A stretch of 64,000 bases of DNA from an uncultured Oscillospiraceae bacterium. Lineage in GTDB: Bacteria; Bacillota; Clostridia; Oscillospirales; Acutalibacteraceae. Position 1 is the first letter of the stretch. Each line of letters starts with the position of its first letter. A model generated the notes under the pieces. It saw only the letters and a list, made by a program, of their open reading frames with translations, searched no databases and had not been told where the DNA came from. This document shows, in pieces, positions 31,696 to 40,596 of the stretch. The translations under genes were made by a program, and so were the position numbers. The stretch spans positions 1-64,000 of the forward strand of contig UQFO01000005.1 in NCBI GenBank assembly GCA_900540275.1, written 5' to 3'.

Positions 31696-32571
31696 TTAAC
31701 CAATGAAGTTCATAGACGGGCAATCCGCCGTCTTTTTGTCTACCATAATTAATGTGTTGGGGTGCTCCTGAACAAAGGTGCAGGGATATTTTGCGGTCGG
31801 CTCGTGGAAGCACATAATCCGCAGGATCGTCTTTTTCCATTCTCCCCCGTCAGAGACCAAATATATCTGTTTCGCAGATAAAATCTGCTTGAACCCAATC
31901 GTAATGCCGCACGGTGGAATTTGGCGGGTATTGCCGCCTGTGGAGCGGTGGGAATGCATGATAAAGGTTTCCTCGTTTGTGTAGACGATATGGGAGGAGC
32001 CGTTTTTGAACTGCTCGTCCGATACCTCGTACCAGCGGCTTGGTACCGGCTCGTTATAGGCGATGTGCCCTGTAAAGCCGAAGCCGCCGAGCAGGATATC
32101 TATCCCGCCGTTTTGCTCAATCATGCGGTCCATGTAATCGACCTCGAGCGGCCGGTGGAAAAACATATTTTCCTCTTTGGGCTTCAAATCCTCAGGGAAC
32201 TTATCGAAAAATTCACGCTTGAGCCAGCATTCCAAATTAAACGGGTGGTTTGCGGGGAGCTTCCTGCCCTGCCAGTCGAGCCATTCATCTACCTGGTAAT
32301 GGATGGTGTTCTTCCAGGAGACGTTCTCCCTGATTGACATTTCCACCATCAGGGGATAATTTTTTTTCGGGCCGACCGGCCATGCGATTCTGGTTTTCAG
32401 GCCCTTTTCATTGTTGCTTTTCACCGTGTCCACAACCCTGCGCGCGAGCTGATAGAACATATCCTTCGGGTCGTCGAATATTTCAATCGGCACTCTGGAG
32501 CGCGCGGGCAGCTCTTCGACCGGGACCATCAGCATCTCGTTCCAGGTATACGCGGTTTTGCTTGTGTCCAT
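31696..32571 (-). CDS. NagB-like sugar-phosphate isomerase/deaminase
   Basis: Protein of 291 residues in the glucosamine-6-phosphate deaminase superfamily: V-D-E-W (equivalent to the catalytic D72 region of NagB), G-F-T-G-H-I-A-Y-N-E-P and H-S-H-R-S-T-G-G. In classical NagB the G-x-D-G-H motif has a catalytic Asp; here that position is Thr, while His and Glu are kept. It probably acts on a different sugar phosphate or by isomerisation only. It lies between the PfkB kinase and GH4 genes. Confidence 0.82.
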   Translation of the reverse strand: MDTSKTAYTWNEMLMVPVEELPARSRVPIEIFDDPKDMFYQLARRVVDTVKSNNEKGLKTRIAWPVGPKKNYPLMVEMSIRENVSWKNTIHYQVDEWLDWQGRKLPANHPFNLECWLKREFFDKFPEDLKPKEENMFFHRPLEVDYMDRMIEQNGGIDILLGGFGFTGHIAYNEPVPSRWYEVSDEQFKNGSSHIVYTNEETFIMHSHRSTGGNTRQIPPCGITIGFKQILSAKQIYLVSDGGEWKKTILRIMCFHEPTAKYPCTFVQEHPNTLIMVDKKTADCPSMNFIG

Positions 32572-32599
32572 TTTATTTCCTCCCTTGTTACGAAGAATT

Positions 32600-33514
32600 T
32601 TATCCGGGCTGTATGATTTGGCCGACCGTTGGATAAGACGGCCAAACCTGTTCCCTCATCACAGAAAACGACGCGGCCTTTACGGCGAACTCTACGGCGG
32701 ACAGCAGGCTCTTGCCCTGTGCAATGCAGTAAGCGACCGCCGCGTTGAAGCAGTCGCCCGCGCCGGACGTATCGACCGCCTGCACCTTAGGGCATGGTAC
32801 CCTGCGGACCTTTCCCTGCGAGACAATCATCGCGCCCTCGCTCCCGAGTGTAATTACAGTCGCAAACGGAAGGCTGCGTGCCGTATATTCAATCGCAAGG
32901 TCCTCCTGTGTCATCTCTGCCTGCGGGTCGATTCCCAGGAGCAGCTTTGCTTCCGGTTCGTTCGGGGTAAGGATATCCACATTGCGGATATGGTCGAGCG
33001 TCATATGGTCGGCCGGGGCTGGATTGAGAATGGTCACCTTTTCGTACCGTTTTGCCACCCTGCACGCATAAAGCGCAACATCCGAGGGGATTTCGAGCTG
33101 TGTCAGCAGGACGCTGCAGCCCTCTATACTTTTTTCAGCCGCATCCACATGCGCACGCGTCATACTTTTTAAAACGCCGGGGTCAGTCGCGCCGATAATT
33201 TGCCCGTTCGGGTCTATGAAGGCAATACCCATCGCGGTCTTTCCGTCCGGAACCGTCACGGTATAATCAAGGTTTACCCCGTTATCCGTAAAATAGCGGC
33301 GGAAGCTTTCACCCGCTTTGTCCCCTCCGACGACGCCGACAAAATCGACCGGGGCGCCGAGCCTTGCAAGGGCAAGCGCCTGGTTGGAGCCTTTCCCGCC
33401 GTCGAGCGTTTCGTTGAAGGAATCGCCCATAATAAACTCACCGCGGGTAGGCAGACGCGGACAATGCATCAAATAGGCGGAGGTATGCGAGCCGACCACC
33501 GTTACATGCTTCAT
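32600..33514 (-). CDS. PfkB-family carbohydrate kinase (ribokinase-like)
   Basis: Protein of 304 residues with G-G-K-G-S-N-Q-A-L-A-L-A-R-L-G (substrate region) and D-T-S-G-A-G-D-C-F-N-A-A (ATP/catalytic Asp). It phosphorylates a furanose or related sugar. It is the first gene of the leftward operon. ATG 33514 is used since AAAGGGGG lies upstream. Exact substrate unclear; annotation as ribokinase is only by similarity. Confidence 0.88.
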   Translation of the reverse strand: MKHVTVVGSHTSAYLMHCPRLPTRGEFIMGDSFNETLDGGKGSNQALALARLGAPVDFVGVVGGDKAGESFRRYFTDNGVNLDYTVTVPDGKTAMGIAFIDPNGQIIGATDPGVLKSMTRAHVDAAEKSIEGCSVLLTQLEIPSDVALYACRVAKRYEKVTILNPAPADHMTLDHIRNVDILTPNEPEAKLLLGIDPQAEMTQEDLAIEYTARSLPFATVITLGSEGAMIVSQGKVRRVPCPKVQAVDTSGAGDCFNAAVAYCIAQGKSLLSAVEFAVKAASFSVMREQVWPSYPTVGQIIQPG

Positions 33515-33545
33515 ATCCGTTCCCCCTTTCGCTTTCTTTATCTTC

Positions 33546-33590
33546 ATTATACGCGTATAAAATCAAAAGTCAAGCATTTTACGCGTATAT
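33546..33590 (-). promoter_or_regulatory. leftward sugar-operon promoter with twin ACGCGT operators
   Basis: Reverse-strand TTGACT (33573-33568) and TATAAT (33551-33546), 16-base spacer. TATACGCGTATA (33548-33559) overlaps the -10 box, and a second copy TTTACGCGTATA (33578-33589) lies upstream; the cores start exactly 30 bases apart (33551 and 33581), on one DNA face. Confidence 0.7.
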
Positions 33591-33700
33591 TTTCGATAAA
33601 ATTTTAAAAACTTTTAAAAAATTTGTTTATATTTAGGAAATTATAGTATTTATTTTGCCTTTTCTTGCGTCCGCAAAAATTATATGCGCAAAATGCTTGA
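33570..33700. promoter_or_regulatory. symmetrical operator shared by divergent sugar promoters
   Basis: TCAAGCATTTT-ACGCG (33570-33585) recurs as its inverse, GCGC-AAAATGCTTGA (33686-33700), so each -35 box of the two divergent promoters lies in one copy. A single regulator could therefore control both directions. Confidence 0.6.
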
Positions 33701-33725
33701 AAAACTTTTTTCTATCCGCTATACT
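33697..33725 (+). promoter_or_regulatory. promoter of the ROK-SIS gene
   Basis: TTGAAA (33697-33702) and TATACT (33720-33725), 17-base spacer, about 35 bases before the ATG at 33761. Confidence 0.7.
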
Positions 33726-33760
33726 ATAGATAATGAAACGCAATACAAGGAGGCAGTTCT

Positions 33761-35398
33761 ATGCAGTATATCGTCGGGCTTGATATCGGCGGTACCAAAT
33801 GCGCCGTCATTCTCGCAAAAGCAGGGCTAAAAATCGAAATGGTGGGGCGGGTACAGTTTCCCTCCCACACCGAAGAAGGATTCTCTCCCCTCTGGGAGCG
33901 CATCGTCAAAAAAGCAGAGGAGCTTGTGAAGCAGCACGGACTTTCCTTTAAAGATATACGCGCCATCGGGGTGAGCTGCGGCGGACCGCTCAATAGCAGG
34001 ACCGGCAGAATCCTGTCCCCGCCAAACCTTCCCGGCTGGGACGATATCCCCATTACGCAAATGCTTACCCGCCGCTTCGAAGTCCCCGCCTTTTTACAGA
34101 ACGACGCGAACGCCGGCGCTCTGGCGGAGTGGAAGCTTGGCGCGGGCCGGGGCAGCAGCCACATGCTTTTCCTTACAATGGGGACAGGCTTTGGCTGCGG
34201 CGTTATTTCGGACGGGCGGCTGCTTACCGGAGAGAACGACCTGCTCGGCGAGGTAGGGCACATCCGCCTAGCGCCAGACGGGCCTGTGGGGTTTGGGAAG
34301 GCTGGTTCCGCGGAAGGCTTCTGCGGCGGTTCCGGTATTAAACAGCTTATTCAAATGGATACAAAAGAGCAGTTGAAAAACGGCCATACTCCGGCCTGGG
34401 TAATCGATGGATTTCAGGAAGAACAGTTCAGCGCGAAGCTTTTGTCCCAATACGCGTATGGCGGCGACCCAGACGCCCTGCGGCTGTGGGACATCATCGG
34501 GGAAAGGCTTGGGGAAGCCGTTTCCTATTTAATCGATTTATATAACCCGTCACGCGTCGTCATCGGCAGTATTTTCGCGCGCTGTGAAAAGTTCCTGCGC
34601 CCTTCGATGGAACGCGCCGTCAAGCGCGAGGCAATCCCTGGAGCACGGGCCGCCTGCGAAATCAAGCCTGCTCAGCTGGGCGACCAAATTGGGGACTACG
34701 CCAGCATCCTGACCGCTTGCCTCGGCCTTGGGCTGATGCCGGTGGGCACCGAAGCGCCAAGAGACTGCGCAAGGGCGCATTATGATATACTGTTTACCCG
34801 TTACCCGCAGCTAAAGCCGCTGTCAGGCCAAATTATGGACGCCTTCTATCTTTTGCGGGACTGCTTTTCCTCCGGGCACAAGCTGCTTATCTGCGGCAAC
34901 GGCGGGAGTGCCGCGGACGCGGACCATATTGTCGGCGAGCTGATGAAGGGCTTCAATTTAAAGCGTGAGCTTTCAGGCGCCGATTATGCGCGCGCGGCAG
35001 CCGCGTTTGGAAGCAATGCGCAGGAACCACAGCTTCTGCAAAAAGCGTTGCCCGCGATTGCCCTTACGAACCACAGCGCGCTGTTTACCGCGTTTTGCAA
35101 TGATGTTGACCCGGGCCTTGCATTTGCGCAGCAGGTGCTTGGCTACGGCAAAAAGGGCGACGTGTTAGCAGCTATCAGCACGTCCGGCAACTCGGAAAAC
35201 GTCTGCAACGCTGTAAAGCTTGCCCGGCAAATGGGCCTGCGCACCATAGCGCTCACCGGGCCCAGGGAAAGCACGCTGTCAAAGCTTTGCGACGTAACCG
35301 CCGCCTGCCCCGGTGATAATACGGCGCAGGTACAGGAGTGCCATCTGCCTGTTTACCATACGCTCTGTGCGATGGTTGAAGCAGAGTTTTTTGGCTAA
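33761..35398 (+). CDS. ROK kinase - SIS isomerase fusion protein
   Basis: Protein of 545 residues. Residues 1-about 330 are a ROK sugar kinase: ATP motif G-L-D-I-G-G-T-K-C, catalytic Asp in Q-N-D-A-N-A-G-A, G-T-G-F-G-C-G. The ROK zinc motif C-x-C-G-x-x-G-C-x-E reads V-G-F-G-K-A-G-S-A-E, so all three cysteines are gone. Residues about 345-545 are a GmhA-like SIS isomerase: C-G-N-G-G-S-A-A-D-A-D-H-I-V-G-E-L, S-T-S-G-N-S and E-C-H near the end. It probably phosphorylates a sugar and isomerises the product. AAGGAGG precedes the ATG. Confidence 0.88.
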   Translation: MQYIVGLDIGGTKCAVILAKAGLKIEMVGRVQFPSHTEEGFSPLWERIVKKAEELVKQHGLSFKDIRAIGVSCGGPLNSRTGRILSPPNLPGWDDIPITQMLTRRFEVPAFLQNDANAGALAEWKLGAGRGSSHMLFLTMGTGFGCGVISDGRLLTGENDLLGEVGHIRLAPDGPVGFGKAGSAEGFCGGSGIKQLIQMDTKEQLKNGHTPAWVIDGFQEEQFSAKLLSQYAYGGDPDALRLWDIIGERLGEAVSYLIDLYNPSRVVIGSIFARCEKFLRPSMERAVKREAIPGARAACEIKPAQLGDQIGDYASILTACLGLGLMPVGTEAPRDCARAHYDILFTRYPQLKPLSGQIMDAFYLLRDCFSSGHKLLICGNGGSAADADHIVGELMKGFNLKRELSGADYARAAAAFGSNAQEPQLLQKALPAIALTNHSALFTAFCNDVDPGLAFAQQVLGYGKKGDVLAAISTSGNSENVCNAVKLARQMGLRTIALTGPRESTLSKLCDVTAACPGDNTAQVQECHLPVYHTLCAMVEAEFFG

Positions 35399-35420
35399 AA
35401 TCAGCTTCTCCTGATGTTTT

Positions 35421-35471
35421 TATATAGTAAGCGCCCCTGTCTTATAATTGGACAGGGGCGCTTACTATATA
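35421..35471. terminator. bidirectional terminator, 21-base perfect stem
   Basis: TATATAGTAAGCGCCCCTGTC (35421-35441 region) pairs fully with the sequence at 35451-35471 around a nine-base loop. Separates the ROK-SIS gene and the convergent kdp operon. Confidence 0.85.
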
Positions 35472-35490
35472 TATTTCGTTTGTAGACCAG

Positions 35491-36192
35491 CTATTCCACG
35501 CGCAGCATCCGGTAGCCGACGCCTACGTGTGTCTGGATATACCTTGGGGAGGACGGGTCCTTCTCAATTTTTTTGCGCAGCGTCGCCATGAAAACACGCA
35601 GGGACGCCACATCATTGTCCCATGCGCTGCCCCATACCTCACGCGTCAAAAAGGTATGCGTGAGGACCTTTCCCACATTTTTTGAAAGCAGGCACAACAG
35701 CTTATATTCTATCGGGGTCAGGTGCAGCTCCCCGCCGTCCTGGTAAACACAGCCCGCCGCATAATCTATTTTTAATCCTCCGTTTATAAATACGGCGCCG
35801 TCTGCACCCGCGTTTTCCATCGCGTAATGCAGCCGCCGAAACGTAACGCGCAGGCGGGCAAGCAGCTCCTCCACAGAGAAGGGCTTGGTCAGGTAATCAT
35901 CCGCGCCCGCATCCAGCGCTTCTATTTTATCGGTATCCTCGCTTCTCGCGCTAATCACGATAATCGGCATGTTTGACCAGGAGCGTATCTTTTTAATAAT
36001 TTCAATTCCATCGATATCCGGCAGGCCCAAATCGAGCAGCACTACGTCGGGATTATGGGACGCGGCCTCCAGTATCGCTTCCTTTCCGTTTGGCGCGGTA
36101 TGGTAGCGGTAATCATGTGTTTCAAGCGTCGTGGATATCAGGTTGCGTACGGCCGCGTCATCCTCGACGACAAGTACAAGCGGTTTATTCAT
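35491..36192 (-). CDS. kdpE: KdpE response regulator
   Basis: Protein of 233 residues: receiver domain (V-V-E-D-D-A-A-V; phospho-Asp in V-V-L-L-D-L-G-L-P-D; T-K-P-F lysine) and OmpR-type winged helix (L-T-P-I-E-Y-K-L-L; T-H-V-G-V-G-Y-R-M). It activates kdpFABC under low K+ or osmotic stress. Overlaps kdpD by eight bases. Confidence 0.95.
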   Translation of the reverse strand: MNKPLVLVVEDDAAVRNLISTTLETHDYRYHTAPNGKEAILEAASHNPDVVLLDLGLPDIDGIEIIKKIRSWSNMPIIVISARSEDTDKIEALDAGADDYLTKPFSVEELLARLRVTFRRLHYAMENAGADGAVFINGGLKIDYAAGCVYQDGGELHLTPIEYKLLCLLSKNVGKVLTHTFLTREVWGSAWDNDVASLRVFMATLRKKIEKDPSSPRYIQTHVGVGYRMLRVE

Positions 36193-38902
36193 GCAGCGTT
36201 ACCTCCTCTGACGGTAAAGTGAAGCGGAACACCGCGCCGCTCGGGTGGTTGTCCAAAACGGAAATCTCCCCTCCGTGCGCGGCAACGATGGACTTGCAAA
36301 GCGCAAGCCCCAGACCCAGGCTCCGCCTGTTGTCCGCGATACTCGTGGGATTTGCGGTATAGAACATATCAAAAATCCGCTCCTTTGCTTCGTCTGGAAT
36401 GCCTTCCCCATTGTCGGAGATTTCCACCTTCACCATTTTTCTTTCTTTTTTGACGCGGATACGGATTTCCGAGCCCTCCCGCGTATACTTGATTGCGTTG
36501 TTGACGATATTGATGACCACCTGCATAATAAGCCTTGCGTCAACCTTGACCAAAAGCATATCGTCCGGCGGGCGGAAAACAATTTTATGTGCGCTGCTTT
36601 CTCGGCTTACGTGCCTCAGGGCTTCGGATATGATTTCGTCAATAAGCTCCGCCGTTTTGTTCAGGTGCATGGAGCCATCCTCTATTTTTGTCACCGAAAG
36701 CAGGTTTTCCACAAGATTGATAAGCCACAGGGAGTCCTCATATATATCGCTGTAAAGCTTTTTCTTCTTTTCCTGAGATATCGAATCCCCGCTGGAAAGC
36801 AGGATTCCCGCATTGCCCGAAATAGATGTAAGCGGTGTTCTCAAGTCATGCGAAATGGAGCGCAGCAGGTTTGCGCGGAGCTGTTCGTTTTTCGCAAGCA
36901 CAGCCGACTGCTCCCGTTCCCTCACCGCCTTGTCGTTTTCGAGCGCCAGCGCGCATTCGCCCAGAATAGAAAGGACAATGCTGTTTTCAAAGGAAACGAG
37001 CGGCTGCTCCCCCATGCCGATACCAATTACGCCGTAAACCGTACTGCTTACGCGCACGGCAAGGTACAGGCATTTCGCGCTGCCGAGCGTGTCGGTCGTG
37101 GCGCCCGCGCGTTTGTTGTTTTTAAAAACCCAAGCGGCGACCGCCTGTTCGTTGGGTACGGTGTAAAGCTCCACCGGGGCATCTTCATTTGCCATAAAAA
37201 CACTGGGCGCGCTAAGCCGTCCGTTTTCCTCCGGGTAAAAGATGATGTCGCGCTTTAACAGCTTTACAAGCTGGTTTGCCGTCATAGAAATAATATCGTT
37301 TTTTCCCTGCCCCTTCTGCAGCTGCTGGTTGGTATCGAACAGGATTTTCGTTCGGAACGCCGTCTGCGCGGACTGCCTCGCATGAAGCTTGATTTTTGTG
37401 GCGAGCGAGCTTGTAATAAACGCAGCCACAAACATGACGAAAAACGTAACGGGGTAGCCGCTGTCGTAGGCCTGGAAGGTCAGCCGCGGATCCGTAAAGA
37501 AAAAGTTGAATACCAGGACGCTCGCAACGGACAGTACAAGGCTGTAAACCCGGCCTGTTGTCGCCACCGCAGTCGCCAGCACGCCCAGGATATAAATTGT
37601 AATAATATTTGCTTCACTGAAGCCCAGCCAATCAAATAGAAAACCGATTCCGGTACAAAGGGCCAGCACCAGGATACTCTTGAGCAAGTCGAATACGGAA
37701 AATTGTATCCGCCGTTTCCGCGGCCGTTTCCGCGGCCGTTTCGGCCGGTAACTCCTTGTTTCCCTGTCCGGAATAATGTAAATATCTAGGTTTGGCGCGG
37801 CGGCAGTCAGCCGTTCTGTCAGGGACGGCTTGCCGAAGAAGTATTTCCGGCTTGCGCTGCTCCTGCCCAATACAATTTTTGAAACGCCGGAAAGCCTTGC
37901 GAATTCAGCAATCTGGAGGGCGATATCTTCCCCGTATACCGTCTCGATGGCGGCTCCGAGCTGCTGCGCAAGGCGAATATTCGCGCGCAGCCTGCCCTTA
38001 TCCTCGTCGTCTATTGCCGCAAACGCGGGCGTCTCCACAAACAGCGCCGTAAATCCGCCTTTGAAGGCATCCGCCATTCTTGCGGCGGTACGGATAATCT
38101 TCGCGTTGGTCGGGGACGAAGAAAGGCAGACCAGGATATGCTCGTCTGTAAAATAATCGCTGCCGCCTGTCGGCTTTACCTTTTCAGATATTTTATTGAC
38201 ACGGTCGGCACAGCGCCTTAGCGCGATTTCACGCAGGGCGGTCAGGTTTTCGACGCTGAAAAAGTTGCCGAGCGCACGCCTCGCCTGTGCATCGCGGTAA
38301 ATTTTCCCCTCGTTCAGCCGCTCGATTAGCTCCTCAGGCTCAATATCGACCAGCTCCACCTGCGACGCCTCGTCAAACAGATGGTCCGGCACGCGTTCGC
38401 GCACGGATATGCCCGTGATAGACGCAACCATGTCGTTAAGGCTCTCGATATGCTGGACGTTGACCGTCGTATATACATCGATGCCCGCGGTCAAAAGCTC
38501 CTCAACATCCTGGTACCGCTTGCTGTGGCGGCAGGATTCCGCATTGGTGTGGGCAAGCTCATCAACCAGGATAAGCTGAGGCGCGCGTTTCATCGCCTGG
38601 TCCAAATCAAACTCACGCAGCTTGATTCCCTTATGCTCCGCCTCGAGCGCGGGGATTTGCTCCAGCCCGTTTAACAGCACGGTTGTCTGCGGGCGCATAT
38701 GCGGCTCCACATAACCGACTACTACGTCCACCCCGCGCCGTTTCGCCGCGTGCGCGGCCTTTAGCATAGCATACGTTTTCCCTACGCCCGCGGCGTAGCC
38801 AAAGAATATTTTCAGATGCCCCCTGCCGGGCGTCCCGTTTTCCTTCTTAATCTTTTGCAGCAGCTTTTCAGGGTCCGTCCTGTATTCGTCCAACCTTTGC
38901 AC
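36185..38902 (-). CDS. kdpD: KdpD sensor histidine kinase
   Basis: Protein of 905 residues, full length. N-terminal KdpD domain with Walker-type G-Y-A-A-G-V-G-K-T-Y-A-M-L, a universal-stress-like domain (about 245-365), four membrane segments (about 400-500), GAF-like part and a kinase core with S-H-D-L-R-T-P-L (phospho-His) and D-N-G-E-G-I. It senses K+ and phosphorylates KdpE. The region just before the membrane part has an Arg/Pro-rich K-R-P-R-K-R-P-R-K-R-R stretch. Confidence 0.96.
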   Translation of the reverse strand: MQRLDEYRTDPEKLLQKIKKENGTPGRGHLKIFFGYAAGVGKTYAMLKAAHAAKRRGVDVVVGYVEPHMRPQTTVLLNGLEQIPALEAEHKGIKLREFDLDQAMKRAPQLILVDELAHTNAESCRHSKRYQDVEELLTAGIDVYTTVNVQHIESLNDMVASITGISVRERVPDHLFDEASQVELVDIEPEELIERLNEGKIYRDAQARRALGNFFSVENLTALREIALRRCADRVNKISEKVKPTGGSDYFTDEHILVCLSSSPTNAKIIRTAARMADAFKGGFTALFVETPAFAAIDDEDKGRLRANIRLAQQLGAAIETVYGEDIALQIAEFARLSGVSKIVLGRSSASRKYFFGKPSLTERLTAAAPNLDIYIIPDRETRSYRPKRPRKRPRKRRIQFSVFDLLKSILVLALCTGIGFLFDWLGFSEANIITIYILGVLATAVATTGRVYSLVLSVASVLVFNFFFTDPRLTFQAYDSGYPVTFFVMFVAAFITSSLATKIKLHARQSAQTAFRTKILFDTNQQLQKGQGKNDIISMTANQLVKLLKRDIIFYPEENGRLSAPSVFMANEDAPVELYTVPNEQAVAAWVFKNNKRAGATTDTLGSAKCLYLAVRVSSTVYGVIGIGMGEQPLVSFENSIVLSILGECALALENDKAVREREQSAVLAKNEQLRANLLRSISHDLRTPLTSISGNAGILLSSGDSISQEKKKKLYSDIYEDSLWLINLVENLLSVTKIEDGSMHLNKTAELIDEIISEALRHVSRESSAHKIVFRPPDDMLLVKVDARLIMQVVINIVNNAIKYTREGSEIRIRVKKERKMVKVEISDNGEGIPDEAKERIFDMFYTANPTSIADNRRSLGLGLALCKSIVAAHGGEISVLDNHPSGAVFRFTLPSEEVTLHE

Positions 38903-38966
38903 CTCCCGTCCGTATTCTAGTATTTATTATAACAGGCAAATGCGGTATTTTCCATGATTGCGTGAT

Positions 38967-39866
38967 TTAAACCTGCCGATTGATTTTTTCCCGGCCGGGC
39001 TCCCGCGGAAACAAGAGCTTCAAAAAGAGCTTTTCCGCACAGCACACATTTTCATAGTTATAATAAAGCCTCTTGCCGTTTCGGTCAAACACCTGAAAGC
39101 CGCCTTGCTCATAGCTAATCTTAATTTGCTCCTCGCTGAGCGCAAGATGCAGGGAAAGCTCCCACGGAAAGGCGGCACATTCACCCTTCTGTAAAGCGTC
39201 CAGTGCGCCGTCGAACTCCAATGGGCTTAGTTTATCGCGCAGGAACAAAAGCCACAGGTCTTTTTTGAGGGCGACCGGCAGGCTGTCAAGATAATTTTGC
39301 CCATCCCGCTCCCCCAGCAAAAGATAGCGGAAGCAGGTATCGCCGCTTAGCTGCGGGCAGCCTGAAAACGCCTGCTCCGTAAAGGGCGTCCTGCGCATTG
39401 CAAGATAGGGCTTCTGGCAATCCATATTTTGAATCAGCACGGCAAATTCCTTTTGCTCCGTCTCAGTTGGGAAGATAATTTTTAAACAGATATCAGAAAT
39501 CTCATCAAAATCCTCCGCCGATACGTTGCGTTTGATTAGCTGTACGGCCATTTCATCCTGAATCAAGCTTGCCAAAAGCTCCCCGCTTTCATAGCCGTCG
39601 ATGTTCCCATAAACCGAAACCGGGTACTTCCGGGAAACGGTGGCCATCGCCGTACCATATTCGTCGAAAAGCGCCTGTGTGGTATAGCAGGAATGCTCAT
39701 AGAAAACCCAGAGGATACGCCCGTCAGACGGATAAACCTGCGGCTTCAAAGCCGATTCCCCGCTTAACCCGTAAACAAGGTTTAAGAGCTGCTTTTCCCT
39801 GCCTTCAGCGGAAAGCGCATCCATGAGGTCCATTCGTCCGGTCCAGGCGGTATGCTTTTTCTGCAT
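38967..39866 (-). CDS. unknown protein inside the kdp operon
   Basis: Protein of 299 residues lying between kdpC and kdpD on the same strand. It has no signal peptide, membrane segment or motif I recognise; it is mixed alpha/beta, fairly acidic, and ends with L-L-F-P-R-E-P-G-R-E-K. GGAGG lies upstream of its ATG. A hairpin separates it from kdpC, so it may be expressed mainly with kdpDE. Its position suggests a link to K+ sensing, but unrelated cargo is equally possible. Confidence 0.7.
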   Translation of the reverse strand: MQKKHTAWTGRMDLMDALSAEGREKQLLNLVYGLSGESALKPQVYPSDGRILWVFYEHSCYTTQALFDEYGTAMATVSRKYPVSVYGNIDGYESGELLASLIQDEMAVQLIKRNVSAEDFDEISDICLKIIFPTETEQKEFAVLIQNMDCQKPYLAMRRTPFTEQAFSGCPQLSGDTCFRYLLLGERDGQNYLDSLPVALKKDLWLLFLRDKLSPLEFDGALDALQKGECAAFPWELSLHLALSEEQIKISYEQGGFQVFDRNGKRLYYNYENVCCAEKLFLKLLFPREPGREKINRQV

Positions 39867-39906
39867 TTTGAAAGCCTCCTTTTTACGCCTTGAAAAGCCA
39901 AGAAAG

Positions 39907-39938
39907 CAGAAACGGCTGTATTTCTAGCCGTTTCTGCA
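39907..39938 (-). terminator. stem-loop between kdpC and the downstream genes
   Basis: GCAGAAACGGCT (39907-39918) pairs with AGCCGTTTCTGC (39927-39938), followed on the reverse strand by TTTCTT. Possible attenuator lowering expression of the following genes relative to kdpFABC. Confidence 0.5.
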
Positions 39939-39947
39939 ACTGAACTT

Positions 39948-40553
39948 TTATTTTAAAATCCCGTCGAGCATCAAATTGACCCTCAGCACGTTTACTGTTT
40001 CCTCACCAAACAGGCCAAGAAACCTGCCGTTTGTACATTTTTCAACAATTGCGCGTACATCATCCGCGGGCAAACCGCTGGCCTTTGCGATTCTTTCCAC
40101 CTGGTACTCCGCCGCAGCCGGTGAAATATCGGGGTCAAGGCCACTGCCTGAGCAGGTAACGAGGTCAACCGGGACCGGTGCGCCGTCCATCCCGGGGTTT
40201 GCTTTTTTAAGCTTTTCCACACGCTCTGAGACAAGCCGCTTATACTCCTCGCTTGCCGGGCTCAGATTCGACGGGGAGGCATACATCAGGGTTTTTCCGT
40301 CTTTGTCCTGATAAGTGGATACGTCAATGTTCATGATGCGGCCCCACATATGTGCGTCGTCCGTGTACTGCTGTCCGAGCAGCTCGCAGCCGTATTTCTT
40401 CCCGTCCACCTCTATGATACTGCCGTTTGCCTGGTGCGGAAAAATCAACTGCGCAAGCCCCGTGACCACAGCGGTATACACAAGGCCGCAGACGACTGTA
40501 AAAATCAGCACAAACAGCGCTGCCCGCGGGAAAATAGATTTTAAAGTTTTCAT
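39948..40553 (-). CDS. kdpC: KdpC subunit of the K+-transporting ATPase
   Basis: Protein of 201 residues with one N-terminal membrane helix (A-A-L-F-V-L-I-F-T-V-V-C-G-L-V-Y) and a periplasm-facing domain: L-L-G-Q-Q-Y, S-N-L-S-P-A-S, V-T-C-S-G-S-G-L-D-P-D-I-S. It stabilises the KdpFABC complex and raises ATP affinity. Confidence 0.96.
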   Translation of the reverse strand: MKTLKSIFPRAALFVLIFTVVCGLVYTAVVTGLAQLIFPHQANGSIIEVDGKKYGCELLGQQYTDDAHMWGRIMNIDVSTYQDKDGKTLMYASPSNLSPASEEYKRLVSERVEKLKKANPGMDGAPVPVDLVTCSGSGLDPDISPAAAEYQVERIAKASGLPADDVRAIVEKCTNGRFLGLFGEETVNVLRVNLMLDGILK

Positions 40554-40596
40554 GTCAGGTACCTCCTATTTAAAAACGCATTTGCCGCCCCCTCAT

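Noticed and set aside
36245..37258. 337-codon forward frame opposite kdpD
   Set aside because: Antisense to the KdpD kinase core; no ribosome site or domain.
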